Positions 46,506 through 55,720 of a DNA stretch of 64,000 bases are shown here, piece by piece. The notes below the pieces were generated by a model. The model was not told where the DNA came from. It made no database searches and saw only the letters and a list, made by a program, of their open reading frames with translations. Each line of letters opens with the position of its first letter. Position 1 is the stretch's first letter. The position numbers and the translations under genes are program-made. This stretch comes from Ptiloglossa arizonensis (lineage: Eukaryota; Arthropoda; Insecta; Hymenoptera; Colletidae): positions 58,892 through 122,891 of the forward strand of contig NW_027479448.1 of the NCBI RefSeq assembly GCF_051014685.1. Reading direction: 5' to 3'.

Positions 46506-48449
46506 ATGAGTAATATTCCAAAAAAGAAAAAAGGGGGAGGGGGGTCGGAGCGTGTGGCGCGAAGTGTGGCGACGGAGGGGGCACTCGTGCCCCACCCGGC
46601 GCCGTTCGAGGAGGGGGACGAGACGGCGTCGGTCTCGTCCCTGGCGTCCGCGACCAGCGCCGCGGGCGTAAAGAGGCGCAGGACGGTGGAGGGGCGGAGG
46701 ACGGAGGAAGCTCCGTCCACGTCCGCTGCTCCACCGTTGCTCACGGTGAGCGACGGGGAGGAGGACCTCAGGGACGAGGATACGGCCCATGTATCGGCCC
46801 GTATTGCCTCGTCCCTGAGGTCTATTGAGAAGGTGGCCGCCACCTCGCGGGGGCTGACTACAGCCTCCGCGAGGTCGGTTGGCCAGGCCGCGACGGAGGC
46901 GCGGAGGGCTCTCCAGGAGCTGGGACGACGTGTCCCAGCTGCCTTGGAGTACACGAACGCCCAATTGAGGCAGCGTGTGGAGGCTCTGAAAGACGAGCTT
47001 GCGTGCTCGCGGAGGGAGACGGACGCCCTTAGGAGGCGCCCTCATCCGGGGCCGACGGGCGACTGCACGTGTGGGAGGGGGAAGGCGGGAGCTCCCCCCA
47101 CACCAGCGACGTCCATGAGGAGCATCGAGCTCCTCATGGACGCCAAGATGGCGGCCATGATGGCCGTCATCCGCGGCGAAATCCGGGCGGCGCTTCGCCC
47201 CAAGGGCGGAGCGCCGGCGGGACCGAGGACCGGGCCCGGGAAACAACCGGGGGGCGGGGGACCGCAGGGGGGGACCATCGCGGTTCCGGGCCCTGCGGCA
47301 AAGACGAAGGGCAAGGGTGCCGTGGTGGGGGCGACGGCGGGGGCACAAATGCCTCCGCCGCCGCCCCCAGCCGGTCCCTTGTGGACCGAGGTCCTGGGCC
47401 GAAGGGCGGGAAGGACGGCGAGGAGGGCGGCCCGGGTGCCGCCGCCTCCCCCGCCGGTTGCCCCGAAGAGGGACGGAAAGGCGGGGAGGGCGAAGCCCCG
47501 TCTGGGACGCCCCCCTTCAACGGCAGCAGTCATGCTGACCGTCCCGGTGGGGGGGGGGGGCGTCTCCTACGGGGAGGTGATGGCAGCGGCCAAGGAAAAG
47601 ATATCCTTGGCCGCACTCGCCATCGAGTCGGTCCGCCCGAGATGGGCGGTGACGGGGGCGCTCATGCTGCGCGTGAGCGGCCCCGACAACGCAGCCAGGG
47701 CGGACCGACTGGCCGAAAAGCTGGGCGAGGCCTTGGCACCCCGGGGTGTCAGGGTCGCCCGGCCCACAAAGAGCGCGGAGCTGCGCGTTTGTGGGCTGGA
47801 CGACTCGGTCACCCGGGAGGAGGTGGCCAGGGCGCTGGCCCAGGCCGGTGGCTGCTCTGAGGGGGACATCCGGACCGGGGAGGTCCGGCGGTCCTCCACC
47901 GGCCTGGGAGCGGTGTGGGCACGGTGCCCTCTTCCGGCTGCCCGGAAGTTAGAAGCAGTCGGGAGGATCGTGGTGGGGTGGGTGTCGGCGAGGATCGAGG
48001 TCCTCGCCCAACGCCCACTCCAGTGCTACCGCTGTCTGGAGACGGGCCATGTCAGGCAGCGGTGCACCTCCGCGGTGGACCGCAGCGGTACTTGTTACCG
48101 CTGCGGTGCCGAAGGCCACCGCGCGAGCCACTGCGCGGCGGCCCCCAAGTGCCCGCTGTGTGCGGACATGGGGAGACCAGCCGCGCACCGAATGGGGGGG
48201 AAGCAATGTACCCCCCCATCCCGACGAGGGCAGAGGAGAGGGGCGCCGGGGCCGCTCCCGGCGCCGGTGAGAGCGGCCCCAGCTGCGAGCGCCGCGGCGC
48301 CCGCGGACCTGGCCGCGACCGACGCGACGGTCGCAAGGAAGAGGTCGGAGGCGGCGACGGCGTTGGTGTCCGCGATGGAGGTGGACATCGGCCCCGCCGC
48401 CGTCCTCACGGAGGTGCCACCAGGAGGCGGTGAGGAGGCCATCAAATAA
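46506..48449 (+). CDS. Retrotransposon ORF1: gag-like RNA-binding protein with three CCHC zinc knuckles
   Basis: The predicted protein is 647 aa and is the RNA-binding partner of the LINE ribonucleoprotein. Order: basic N-terminus (KKKK near residue 6), Ala/Gly/Pro-rich low-complexity region, a short coiled-coil-like stretch around residues 148-178, a conserved R1-type central domain about 340-505, then the knuckles. These are C507-C510-H515-C520 and C530-C533-H538-C543 (both CX2CX4HX4C) and C549-C552-H561-C568 (CX2CX8HX6C). I chose ATG 46506 because it directly precedes the basic stretch. In-frame ATG 46362 would add 48 residues and cannot be excluded, and the frame is open to at least 46329. 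The stop TAA (48447-48449) shares its last base with the ORF2 ATG. No frameshift or internal stop is seen. Open antisense frames are GC-content shadows. Confidence 0.9.
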   Translation: MSNIPKKKKGGGGSERVARSVATEGALVPHPAPFEEGDETASVSSLASATSAAGVKRRRTVEGRRTEEAPSTSAAPPLLTVSDGEEDLRDEDTAHVSARIASSLRSIEKVAATSRGLTTASARSVGQAATEARRALQELGRRVPAALEYTNAQLRQRVEALKDELACSRRETDALRRRPHPGPTGDCTCGRGKAGAPPTPATSMRSIELLMDAKMAAMMAVIRGEIRAALRPKGGAPAGPRTGPGKQPGGGGPQGGTIAVPGPAAKTKGKGAVVGATAGAQMPPPPPPAGPLWTEVLGRRAGRTARRAARVPPPPPPVAPKRDGKAGRAKPRLGRPPSTAAVMLTVPVGGGGVSYGEVMAAAKEKISLAALAIESVRPRWAVTGALMLRVSGPDNAARADRLAEKLGEALAPRGVRVARPTKSAELRVCGLDDSVTREEVARALAQAGGCSEGDIRTGEVRRSSTGLGAVWARCPLPAARKLEAVGRIVVGWVSARIEVLAQRPLQCYRCLETGHVRQRCTSAVDRSGTCYRCGAEGHRASHCAAAPKCPLCADMGRPAAHRMGGKQCTPPSRRGQRRGAPGPLPAPVRAAPAASAAAPADLAATDATVARKRSEAATALVSAMEVDIGPAAVLTEVPPGGGEEAIK

Positions 48450-49108
48450 TGGCTCCCCGCCTCCTCCTGCAGGCCAACCTCAACCACTGCCGTGCAGCGC
48501 AGGACCTGATGTGTCAGACGCTGGCGGAGTGGGGGGGTGGTCTGGCAGTCGCCGCCGAGCCGTACCGCGTCCCCGACCATCCGCATTGGATGGGGGATGC
48601 GGCCGGCTTGGTGGCGGCTGTGTGGCAGGGCGGTGACGGGTCCCCTCCGTTCTCCTTACTGGAGAACGGGGCGGGATTCGTCGCCGTCCAGTGGGGGGGA
48701 GTCGCCGTGGTGGGGTGCTACGTTTCGCCCAACTGCGGCCTTGCTGCCTTCGAGCAGTACTTGGCCGGGGTGGGGGCGTGCCTCACAAGGATTGCGCCCC
48801 GGCCGGTGCTGGTCCTGGGGGACTTCAATGCCTGGTCTGTGGCATGGGGGTCCCCCAGGACCAATCGGAGGGGCGAGGCTCTGGGCGACTGGGCGGCGGG
48901 CTTCGACCTCCGGTTGATTAACCGGGGGTCGGAGCTGACGTGCGTGCGGCGCGGGGGAGGGTCCATAGTGGATTTGACGTTTGGATCCCCCGGCGCCGCG
49001 CGTATGGTGTCCGGGTGGGACGTGGTGGTGGGGGAGGAGACATTATCGGACCACCGGTATATCCGCGTGGTCTTGACCTCCCCCGAGGCCGCCGCGGCCC
49101 CGCACTGA
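48449..49108 (+). CDS. Retrotransposon ORF2, N-terminal part: AP-type endonuclease, ended by in-frame TGA
   Basis: The 219 residues form an APE-like endonuclease domain, which nicks target DNA to prime reverse transcription. Catalytic motifs are present in order: QANLN (Asn10), AEPY (Glu37), GDFNAW (Asp125, Asn127), SIVDLTF (Asp175) and LSDH (Asp201-His202). ATG overlaps the ORF1 stop as TAATG, the arrangement for which stop-restart translation was shown in SART1, so ORF2 is probably translated by reinitiation. The stop is TGA at codon 220, in the linker before the RT. The following sequence stays in the same frame and remains ORF2-like, so this is a point nonsense change (CGA to TGA at a CpG is a plausible origin), not a frameshift. 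A truncated endonuclease would be made unless the TGA is read through. Confidence 0.88.
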   Translation: MAPRLLLQANLNHCRAAQDLMCQTLAEWGGGLAVAAEPYRVPDHPHWMGDAAGLVAAVWQGGDGSPPFSLLENGAGFVAVQWGGVAVVGCYVSPNCGLAAFEQYLAGVGACLTRIAPRPVLVLGDFNAWSVAWGSPRTNRRGEALGDWAAGFDLRLINRGSELTCVRRGGGSIVDLTFGSPGAARMVSGWDVVVGEETLSDHRYIRVVLTSPEAAAAPH

Positions 49109-51598
49109 CACCTCCGCCCGGGAGCGGGTAGCGCCCCACCACCACCACGCAGATGGGCGCTTCGGCGCCTTGACAAGGACGTCCTGGTGGCAGCCGCTCT
49201 GGCCGAAACCTGGCCTCGACGGGAGACCAGGCTGCCCGACCTGGAGGGGGCCGTGGCTCGGCTCGGGAGCGCCGTCGCGCGCATTTGCGACGCGGCGATG
49301 CCCCGGGCCGGGCCGCGGTCTCCTCGTCGGGCGGTGTACTGGTGGTCGGGCGAAATCGGGGAATTGCGGACAGCATGCGTCCGGGCCCGACGCCAGTACA
49401 CCCGCGCGCGTCGTCGGGCCGGACGGAACGGCGACGACGGCGCGCGGGCTAGGGCGGCGGAACTGTACGAGTCCTATCGCGCGGGAAAGAGGGCTCTGCA
49501 GGTCGCCATCAAACGGGCCAAGGCCCAGAGCTGGAAGGAGCTCCTCGAGACCCTCGAGCGGGATCCATGGGGGCGCCCATACCGGATAGTTCTGAATAAA
49601 CTCCGGCCATGGGCGCCCCCGATCACCGAGGGTCTCGACCCCCAGCTCTTGAGGGACGTGGTCGACACGCTCTTCCCGATCGTGGGGGAGAGCGGGCCAC
49701 GTCCCTCTGCGGACCCGACCACCTGGTCCGCGGAGCTGGGGGTCTCGGCTGGGGAGCTAGCCGCGGCCATCCGAAGACTCGGGGCGAAGGATACTGCCCC
49801 GGGTCCTTCGGGAGTGCCCGGCCGAGTCTTGGTCTTGGCCGCGGACGTCCTGGGTGACGGCCTCCGGGAGCTATTCGACCGCTGCCTGGAGGCCGGGCGA
49901 TTCCCCTCCGCATGGAAGGTGGCCCGAATGGTCCTCCTCCGGAAAGAGGGTAGGACCGCGGACTCTCCGTCAGCGTACCGGCCGATTTGCCTGCTCGACG
50001 ATGTGGGCAAGCTCCTAGAAAGAGTCGTGGCGGCCCGCATCGTCGGGCACCTGTCGCGGGGTGGGCCCGGGCTGGCGGAGTGCCAGTTCGGGTTCCGGGA
50101 GGGCCGGTCGACGATCGACGCGATTCGACGCGTCCGGTCCCTCTCGGCCTCGGCGGTCTCCCGGGGTGGGGTGGCATTGGCGGTGTCCTTGGACATCGCC
50201 AATGCGTTTAACACCCTACCCTGGGCGGCGATTAGGCGGGGGCTTGAGGAACATCGAGTCCCCGCCTACCTTAGGGCAGTCGTCGAGGACTACCTCCGCG
50301 ACAGGTGGATCGAGTATCCGGGCCGGTGCGGGACGGAGAGGAGAGCGGTGTACTCCGGGGTTCCGCAGGGGTCGGTGTTAGGACCCCTGCTGTGGAACCT
50401 CGGGTACGACACCGTCCTGCGGGCCGAAGACCTCCCCGACGGCGTCAGTCTGACATGTTACGCGGACGACACCTTGTTGTTGGCCGTCGGGGGGGACTGG
50501 AGGGGGGCTGTTCGGGCCGCCGAGGACGGTGTCCGGCGCGTCGTCTCCCGGATCAGGGGGATCGGTTTGGAGGTGGCTCTCCACAAAACCGAGGTACTCG
50601 GGATGTATAGACCCCGGGGAGAGCCGCCTCCCCCCCTGATCCGGGTGGGTGAGACAGACGTCGAGGTGAGGTCTCAGATGAAATATCTGGGACTTCACCT
50701 CGACAGCCACTGGCGCTTCGAGGGCCATTTCCGGGCCCTGGCCCCGCGGTTGGAGAGGATAGTTGGCGCTTTGGGCCGTATCCTCCCCAACCTGCGGGGC
50801 CCGAGTGACCGGGTTCGCCGCCTCTACGCGGGAATGGTCCACTCGGTGGCCCTATACGGGGCCCCCGTTTGGGCGGGCGACCTGGCCGCCTCCCGGCGCA
50901 GCAAGGTATTGCTGCGCCGGGTTCAAAGGCGGCTTGCACTGCGGATCGCCCGGGGGTACCGGACCGTTTCGTATGAGGCGGCGAGCGTCCTGTCAGGGCT
51001 ACCCCCGGCGGACTTGATCGCGGGCGCGCATGCGGCTTTCTACGAGGGCCGCATTCGCGCCCGCGAGGATGGGGTGGTCCTGGCGGGCTGCGAGGTGGAG
51101 GCCCTGAGGCGCCAGGCCCGGGAGTCCATGCTGCAGCTTTGGCAGCAGCGGCTGGCCGAGCCGTTGTTCGGCCAGAGGACTGTCCGGGCTATCCAGCCGG
51201 TCCTGTTTGAGTGGCTGGGTAGGCGCTTCGGCTCACTCACCTACCGGTTGGTGCAGGTGCTGTCCGGGCACGGATGCTTCGGTCAGTACCTGTGCCGGAT
51301 CGGTGTGGAAGAGGCGGCGCGCTGCTGGCACTGTCCAGCGGACGAGGACACGGCGCAACACACCCTCGAGGTGTGTCCGGCCTGGGGGGTGGAGCGCCGT
51401 GTCCTCACGGCCGTGATTGGGGCGGACCTATCGCTGCCGGGCGTGGTACAGGCCATGCTCGGCAGCGAGACGAAGTGGCGGGCCGTGGCCTCCTTCTGCG
51501 AGGAGGTAATCTCGCGGAAGGAGGCCGCGAGCCGCATTCGCGAGAGCGGGAGACCGCGAGCGAGGCCTCGTCCGTCGTCTGAGGGGTGGGAGGAATAA
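49109..51598 (+). CDS. Retrotransposon ORF2, C-terminal part: reverse transcriptase and CCHC finger (downstream of in-frame TGA)
   Basis: Same frame as the endonuclease part; numbering here is from the ORF2 ATG (1049 codons before the final TAA). After a Pro-rich linker and the RRWALRRLD segment comes the RT domain: LLRKEG and YRPICLLDDVGKLLE, QFGFREGRST, motif A SLDIANAFNTLPW (Asp582), GVPQGSVLGPLLWN (639 onward), motif C YADD (671-674) and the thumb. The C-terminal finger is C959-C962-H971-C976 (CX2CX8HX4C). No RNase H domain is visible. All catalytic residues look intact, so the only defect is the TGA at 49106. No good ATG directly follows that stop, so independent translation is doubtful. 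The family role is target-primed reverse transcription of the element RNA. Confidence 0.9.
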   Translation, partial: HLRPGAGSAPPPPRRWALRRLDKDVLVAAALAETWPRRETRLPDLEGAVARLGSAVARICDAAMPRAGPRSPRRAVYWWSGEIGELRTACVRARRQYTRARRRAGRNGDDGARARAAELYESYRAGKRALQVAIKRAKAQSWKELLETLERDPWGRPYRIVLNKLRPWAPPITEGLDPQLLRDVVDTLFPIVGESGPRPSADPTTWSAELGVSAGELAAAIRRLGAKDTAPGPSGVPGRVLVLAADVLGDGLRELFDRCLEAGRFPSAWKVARMVLLRKEGRTADSPSAYRPICLLDDVGKLLERVVAARIVGHLSRGGPGLAECQFGFREGRSTIDAIRRVRSLSASAVSRGGVALAVSLDIANAFNTLPWAAIRRGLEEHRVPAYLRAVVEDYLRDRWIEYPGRCGTERRAVYSGVPQGSVLGPLLWNLGYDTVLRAEDLPDGVSLTCYADDTLLLAVGGDWRGAVRAAEDGVRRVVSRIRGIGLEVALHKTEVLGMYRPRGEPPPPLIRVGETDVEVRSQMKYLGLHLDSHWRFEGHFRALAPRLERIVGALGRILPNLRGPSDRVRRLYAGMVHSVALYGAPVWAGDLAASRRSKVLLRRVQRRLALRIARGYRTVSYEAASVLSGLPPADLIAGAHAAFYEGRIRAREDGVVLAGCEVEALRRQARESMLQLWQQRLAEPLFGQRTVRAIQPVLFEWLGRRFGSLTYRLVQVLSGHGCFGQYLCRIGVEEAARCWHCPADEDTAQHTLEVCPAWGVERRVLTAVIGADLSLPGVVQAMLGSETKWRAVASFCEEVISRKEAASRIRESGRPRARPRPSSEGWEE

Positions 51599-51607
51599 GG
51601 GACGGCG

Positions 51608-51954
51608 ACGCTCTCGAGGGCGGAGAGGCCAGAGCCGCCCTCGGGAGCGTACGAGCCGGGGTGCGGCCGCGCCGACGGCACGGTCCCAGGGCCGTGCCTC
51701 CGGCGCGGCTATGGGGGCCGTGGGCGGTCGCGAGTGTGGGACTCGCGGCCGCCCTCGGGCGGCCCCCGGGAGTGGGACGTCGAAGCAGTGTGGCCCTGCT
51801 CCGACGTCGGGCGCCAGAGCGCCGAGGAGAAAACAGGGAAGGGAGGGTGAAGTACCCCCTCCCTTCCCTGGAACGGGAGGACACGGGCGCGAGAGCCCTG
51901 CACGGGGGAGCACCTGATGTTATGATGTCTTCGGTCCCAGGTGCTCCCCCTGCA
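51608..51954 (+). other. Six consecutive hairpins in the 3' UTR
   Basis: (1) 51608-51623 with 51635-51650, 16 bp with one G-U. (2) 51670-51674 plus 51677-51683 with 51692-51698 plus 51701-51705. (3) 51713-51720 plus 51722-51735 with 51741-51754 plus 51760-51767, one G-U. (4) 51776-51788 with 51796-51808, one mismatch. (5) 51834-51847 with 51857-51870, 14 bp perfect with a 9-nt loop. (6) 51904-51916 with 51938-51950, 13 bp perfect, extended by TGCA on both sides past one bulged C, with a 21-nt loop. They fill the 3' UTR between the ORF2 stop and about 145 nt before the poly(A). In related elements the 3' UTR is recognised by the RT; this role is inferred here. Confidence 0.8.
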
Positions 51955-52095
51955 TAGTGCGAGGATGGCCACCGTGGTGGGTTTTAGTGGGTAGGTCCCG
52001 CTCCCGATGGGTTTCCTTCCGGGCGCGGGGAATCCCACACTCCCCCCGCCCCTCCCCAGGCGGCGGGGGGGTCTTTCGAAGATTTCCCCCACGTT

Positions 52096-52096
52096 A

Positions 52097-52127
<31 letters not shown>
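52096..52127 (+). promoter_or_regulatory. Polyadenylation signal and poly(A) tail of the element
   Basis: AATAAA at 52096-52101 runs into an uninterrupted run of 29 A (52099-52127). The next base begins satellite (TACGTTATCCGTTATACG). The tail marks the 3' end and shows that the copy was made by target-primed reverse transcription of a polyadenylated RNA. The element sequence just before the tail, ACGTTA (52091-52096), matches six of the seven bases of the satellite unit ACGTTAT. Confidence 0.9.
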
Positions 52128-52130
<3 letters not shown>

Positions 52131-52780
52131 GTTATCCGTTATACGTTATACGTTATACGTTACACGTTATACGTTATACGTTATACGTTTTACGTTATAC
52201 GTTACATGTTATACGTTATACGTTACACGTTATACGTTGTACGTTAAACGTTCTACGTTATACGTTAGACGTTATACGTTATACGTTATACGTTATACGT
52301 TATACGTTATACGTTCTACGTTATACGTTTTACGATATACGTTATACGTTATACGTTATACGTTGTACGTTATACGTTATGCGTTATACGTTCTACGTTA
52401 TTCGTTATACGTTCTACGTTATACGTTATACGTTATACGTTATACGTTATACGTTATACGTTATACGTTATAATTATACGTTATACGTTATACGTTATAC
52501 GTTATACGTTATACGTTATACGTTATACGTTATACGTTATACGTTATACGTTATACGTTATACGTTATACATTATACGTTATACGTTATACGTCATACGT
52601 TATACGTTATACGTTATACGTTATACGTTATACGTTATACGTTATACGTTATACGTTATACGTTATACGTTATGCGTTAGAATTTATACGTTATACGTTA
52701 TACGTTATACGTTATACGTTATACGTTATACGTTATACGTTATACATTATACGTTATACGTTATACGTTATACGTTATAC

Positions 52781-55720
52781 GTTTTACGATATACGTTATA
52801 CGTTATACGTTATACGTTGTACGTTATACGTTATGCGTTATACGTTCTACGTTATTCGTTATACGTTCTACGTTATACGTTTTACGATATACGTTATACG
52901 TTATACGTTATACGTTGTACGTTATACGTTATGCGTTATACGTTCTACGTTATTCGTTATACGTTCTACGTTATACGTTATACGTTATACGTTATACGTT
53001 ATACGTTATACGTTATACGTTATAATTATACGTTATACGTTATACGTTATACGTTATACGTTATACGTTATACGTTATACGTTATACGTTATACGTTATA
53101 CGTTATGCGTTAGAATTTATACGTTATACGTTATACGTTATACGTTATACGTTATACGTTATACGTTATACGTTATACATTATACGTTATACGTTATACG
53201 TTATACGTTATACGTTTTACGATATACGTTATACGTTATACGTTATACGTTGTACGTTATACGTTATGCGTTATACGTTCTACGTTATTCGTTATACGTT
53301 CTACGTTATACGTTTTACGATATACGTTATACGTTATACGTTATACGTTGTACGTTATACGTTATGCGTTATACGTTCTACGTTATTCGTTATACGTTCT
53401 ACGTTATACGTTATACGTTATACGTTATACGTTATACGTTATACGTTATACGTTATAATTATACGTTATACGTTATACGTTATACGTTATACGTTATACG
53501 TTATACGTTATACGTTATACGTTATACGTTATACGTTACACGTTATACGTTATACGTTATACGTTTTACGTTATACGTTACATGTTATACGTTATACGTT
53601 ACACGTTATACGTTGTACGTTAAACGTTCTACGTTATACGTTAGACGTTATACGTTATACGTTATACGTTATACGTTATACGTTATACGTTCTACGTTAT
53701 ACGTTTTACGATATACGTTATACGTTATACGTTATACGTTGTACGTTATACGTTATGCGTTATACGTTCTACGTTATTCGTTATACGTTCTACGTTATAC
53801 GTTATACGTTATACGTTATACGTTATACGTTATACGTTATACGTTATAATTATACGTTATACGTTATACGTTATACGTTATACGTTATACGTTATACGTT
53901 ATACGTTATACGTTATACGTTATACGTTATACGTTATACGTTATACATTATACGTTATACGTTATACGTCATACGTCATACGTTATACGTTATACGTTAT
54001 ACGTTATACGTTATACGTTATACGTTATACGTTATACGTTATACGTTATGCGTTAGAATTTATACGTTATACGTTATACGTTATACGTTATACGTTATAC
54101 GTTATACGTTATACGTTATACATTATACGTTATACGTTATACGTTATACGTTATACGTTTTACGATATACGTTATACGTTATACGTTATACGTTGTACGT
54201 TATACGTTATGCGTTATACGTTCTACGTTATTCGTTATACGTTCTACGTTATACGTTTTACGATATACGTTATACGTTATACGTTATACGTTGTACGTTA
54301 TACGTTATGCGTTATACGTTCTACGTTATTCGTTATACGTTCTACGTTATACGTTATACGTTATACGTTATACGTTATACGTTATACGTTATAGGTCATA
54401 CCTTATACGTGATACGTCATACGTTATATGTTATACGTTATACGTTGTACGTTATGGGTTATACGTTATACGTTATACGTTAAACGTTATACGTTATACG
54501 TTATACGTTATACGTTATACGTTATACGTTATACGTTATACGTTATACGTTATACGTTATACGTTATACGTTATACGTTTTACGATATACGTTATACGTT
54601 ATACGTTATACGTTGTACGTTATACGTTATGCGTTATACGTTCTACGTTATTCGTTATACGTTCTACGTTATACGTTTTACGATATACGTTATACGTTAT
54701 ACGTTATACGTTGTACGTTATACGTTATGCGTTATACGTTCTACGTTATTCGTTATACGTTCTACGTTATACGTTATACGTTATACGTTATACGTTATAC
54801 GTTATACGTTATACGTTATAATTATACGTTATACGTTATACGTTATACGTTATACGTTATACGTTATACGTTATACGTTATACGTTATACGTTATACGTT
54901 ACACGTTATACGTTATACGTTATACGTTTTACGTTATACGTTACATGTTATACGTTATACGTTACACGTTATACGTTGTACGTTAAACGTTCTACGTTAT
55001 ACGTTAGACGTTATACGTTATACGTTATACGTTATACGTTATACGTTATACGTTCTACGTTATACGTTTTACGACATACGTTATACGTTATACGTTATAC
55101 GTTGTACGTTATACGTTATGCGTTATACGTTCTACGTTATTCGTTATACGTTCTACGTTATACGTTAAACGTTATACGTTATACGTTATACGTTATACGT
55201 TATACGTTATAATTATACGTTATACGTTATACGTTATACGTTATACGTTATACGTTATACGTTATACGTTATACGTTATACGTTATACGTTATACGTTAT
55301 ACGTTATACATTATACGTTATACGTTATACGTCATACGTCATACGTTATACGTTATACGTTATACGTTATACGTTATACGTTATACGTTATACGTTATAC
55401 GTTATACGTTATGCGTTAGAATTTATACGTTATACGTTATACGTTATACGTTATACGTTATACGTTATACGTTATACGTTATACATTATACGTTATACGT
55501 TATACGTTATACGTTATACGTTTTACGATATACGTTATACGTTATACGTTATACGTTGTACGTTATACGTTATGCGTTATACGTTCTACGTTATTCGTTA
55601 TACGTTCTACGTTATACGTTTTACGATATACGTTATACGTTATACGTTATACGTTGTACGTTATACGTTATGCGTTATACGTTCTACGTTATTCGTTATA
55701 CGTTCTACGTTATACGTTAT
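52781..55720. repeat. Right-arm higher-order repeat: 98-bp dyads within a 943-bp period
   Basis: The variant GTTTTACGATATACG occurs as pairs exactly 98 bp (14 monomers) apart, starting at 52781/52879, 53214/53312, 54157/54255, 54577/54675 and 55520/55618. Pairs 2 to 3 and 4 to 5 are both 943 bp apart, which is 135 x 7 minus 2, matching the two 6-bp AATTAT units in each interval. Single copies also lie near 52327, 53702 and 55066 (the last altered to ACGACATACG). Confidence 0.8.

Larger units (their letters stand above)
46128..52127 (+). mobile_element. R1-clade non-LTR retrotransposon, apparently full length
   Basis: About 6.0 kb in LINE order: 5' UTR (to 46505), ORF1 with three CCHC knuckles, ORF2 with AP-type endonuclease, reverse transcriptase and C-terminal CCHC, a structured 3' UTR, AATAAA and A29. 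There are no terminal repeats. The one-base TAATG overlap of the ORFs, the three gag knuckles and the absence of RNase H fit the R1 clade (R1, TRAS, SART, Waldo), many of whose members insert at specific repeats such as rDNA or telomeric TTAGG. The 5' boundary is estimated. The 3' boundary is exact and abuts the satellite. No target-site duplication is visible. The only clear lesion is an in-frame TGA at 49106. The element is much more GC-rich than the satellite around it. Confidence 0.9.

Noticed and set aside
46322..51917. Many open frames antisense or out of frame to ORF1 and ORF2
   Set aside because: High GC content makes stop codons rare. None contains a motif, whereas the sense frames carry complete LINE domains.
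44656..52127. Whole island as one retrotransposed readthrough RNA (5' transduction from the osp promoter)
   Set aside because: The island begins upstream of the TATA box, which a transcript would not include, and insertion into one array would not reverse satellite orientation.
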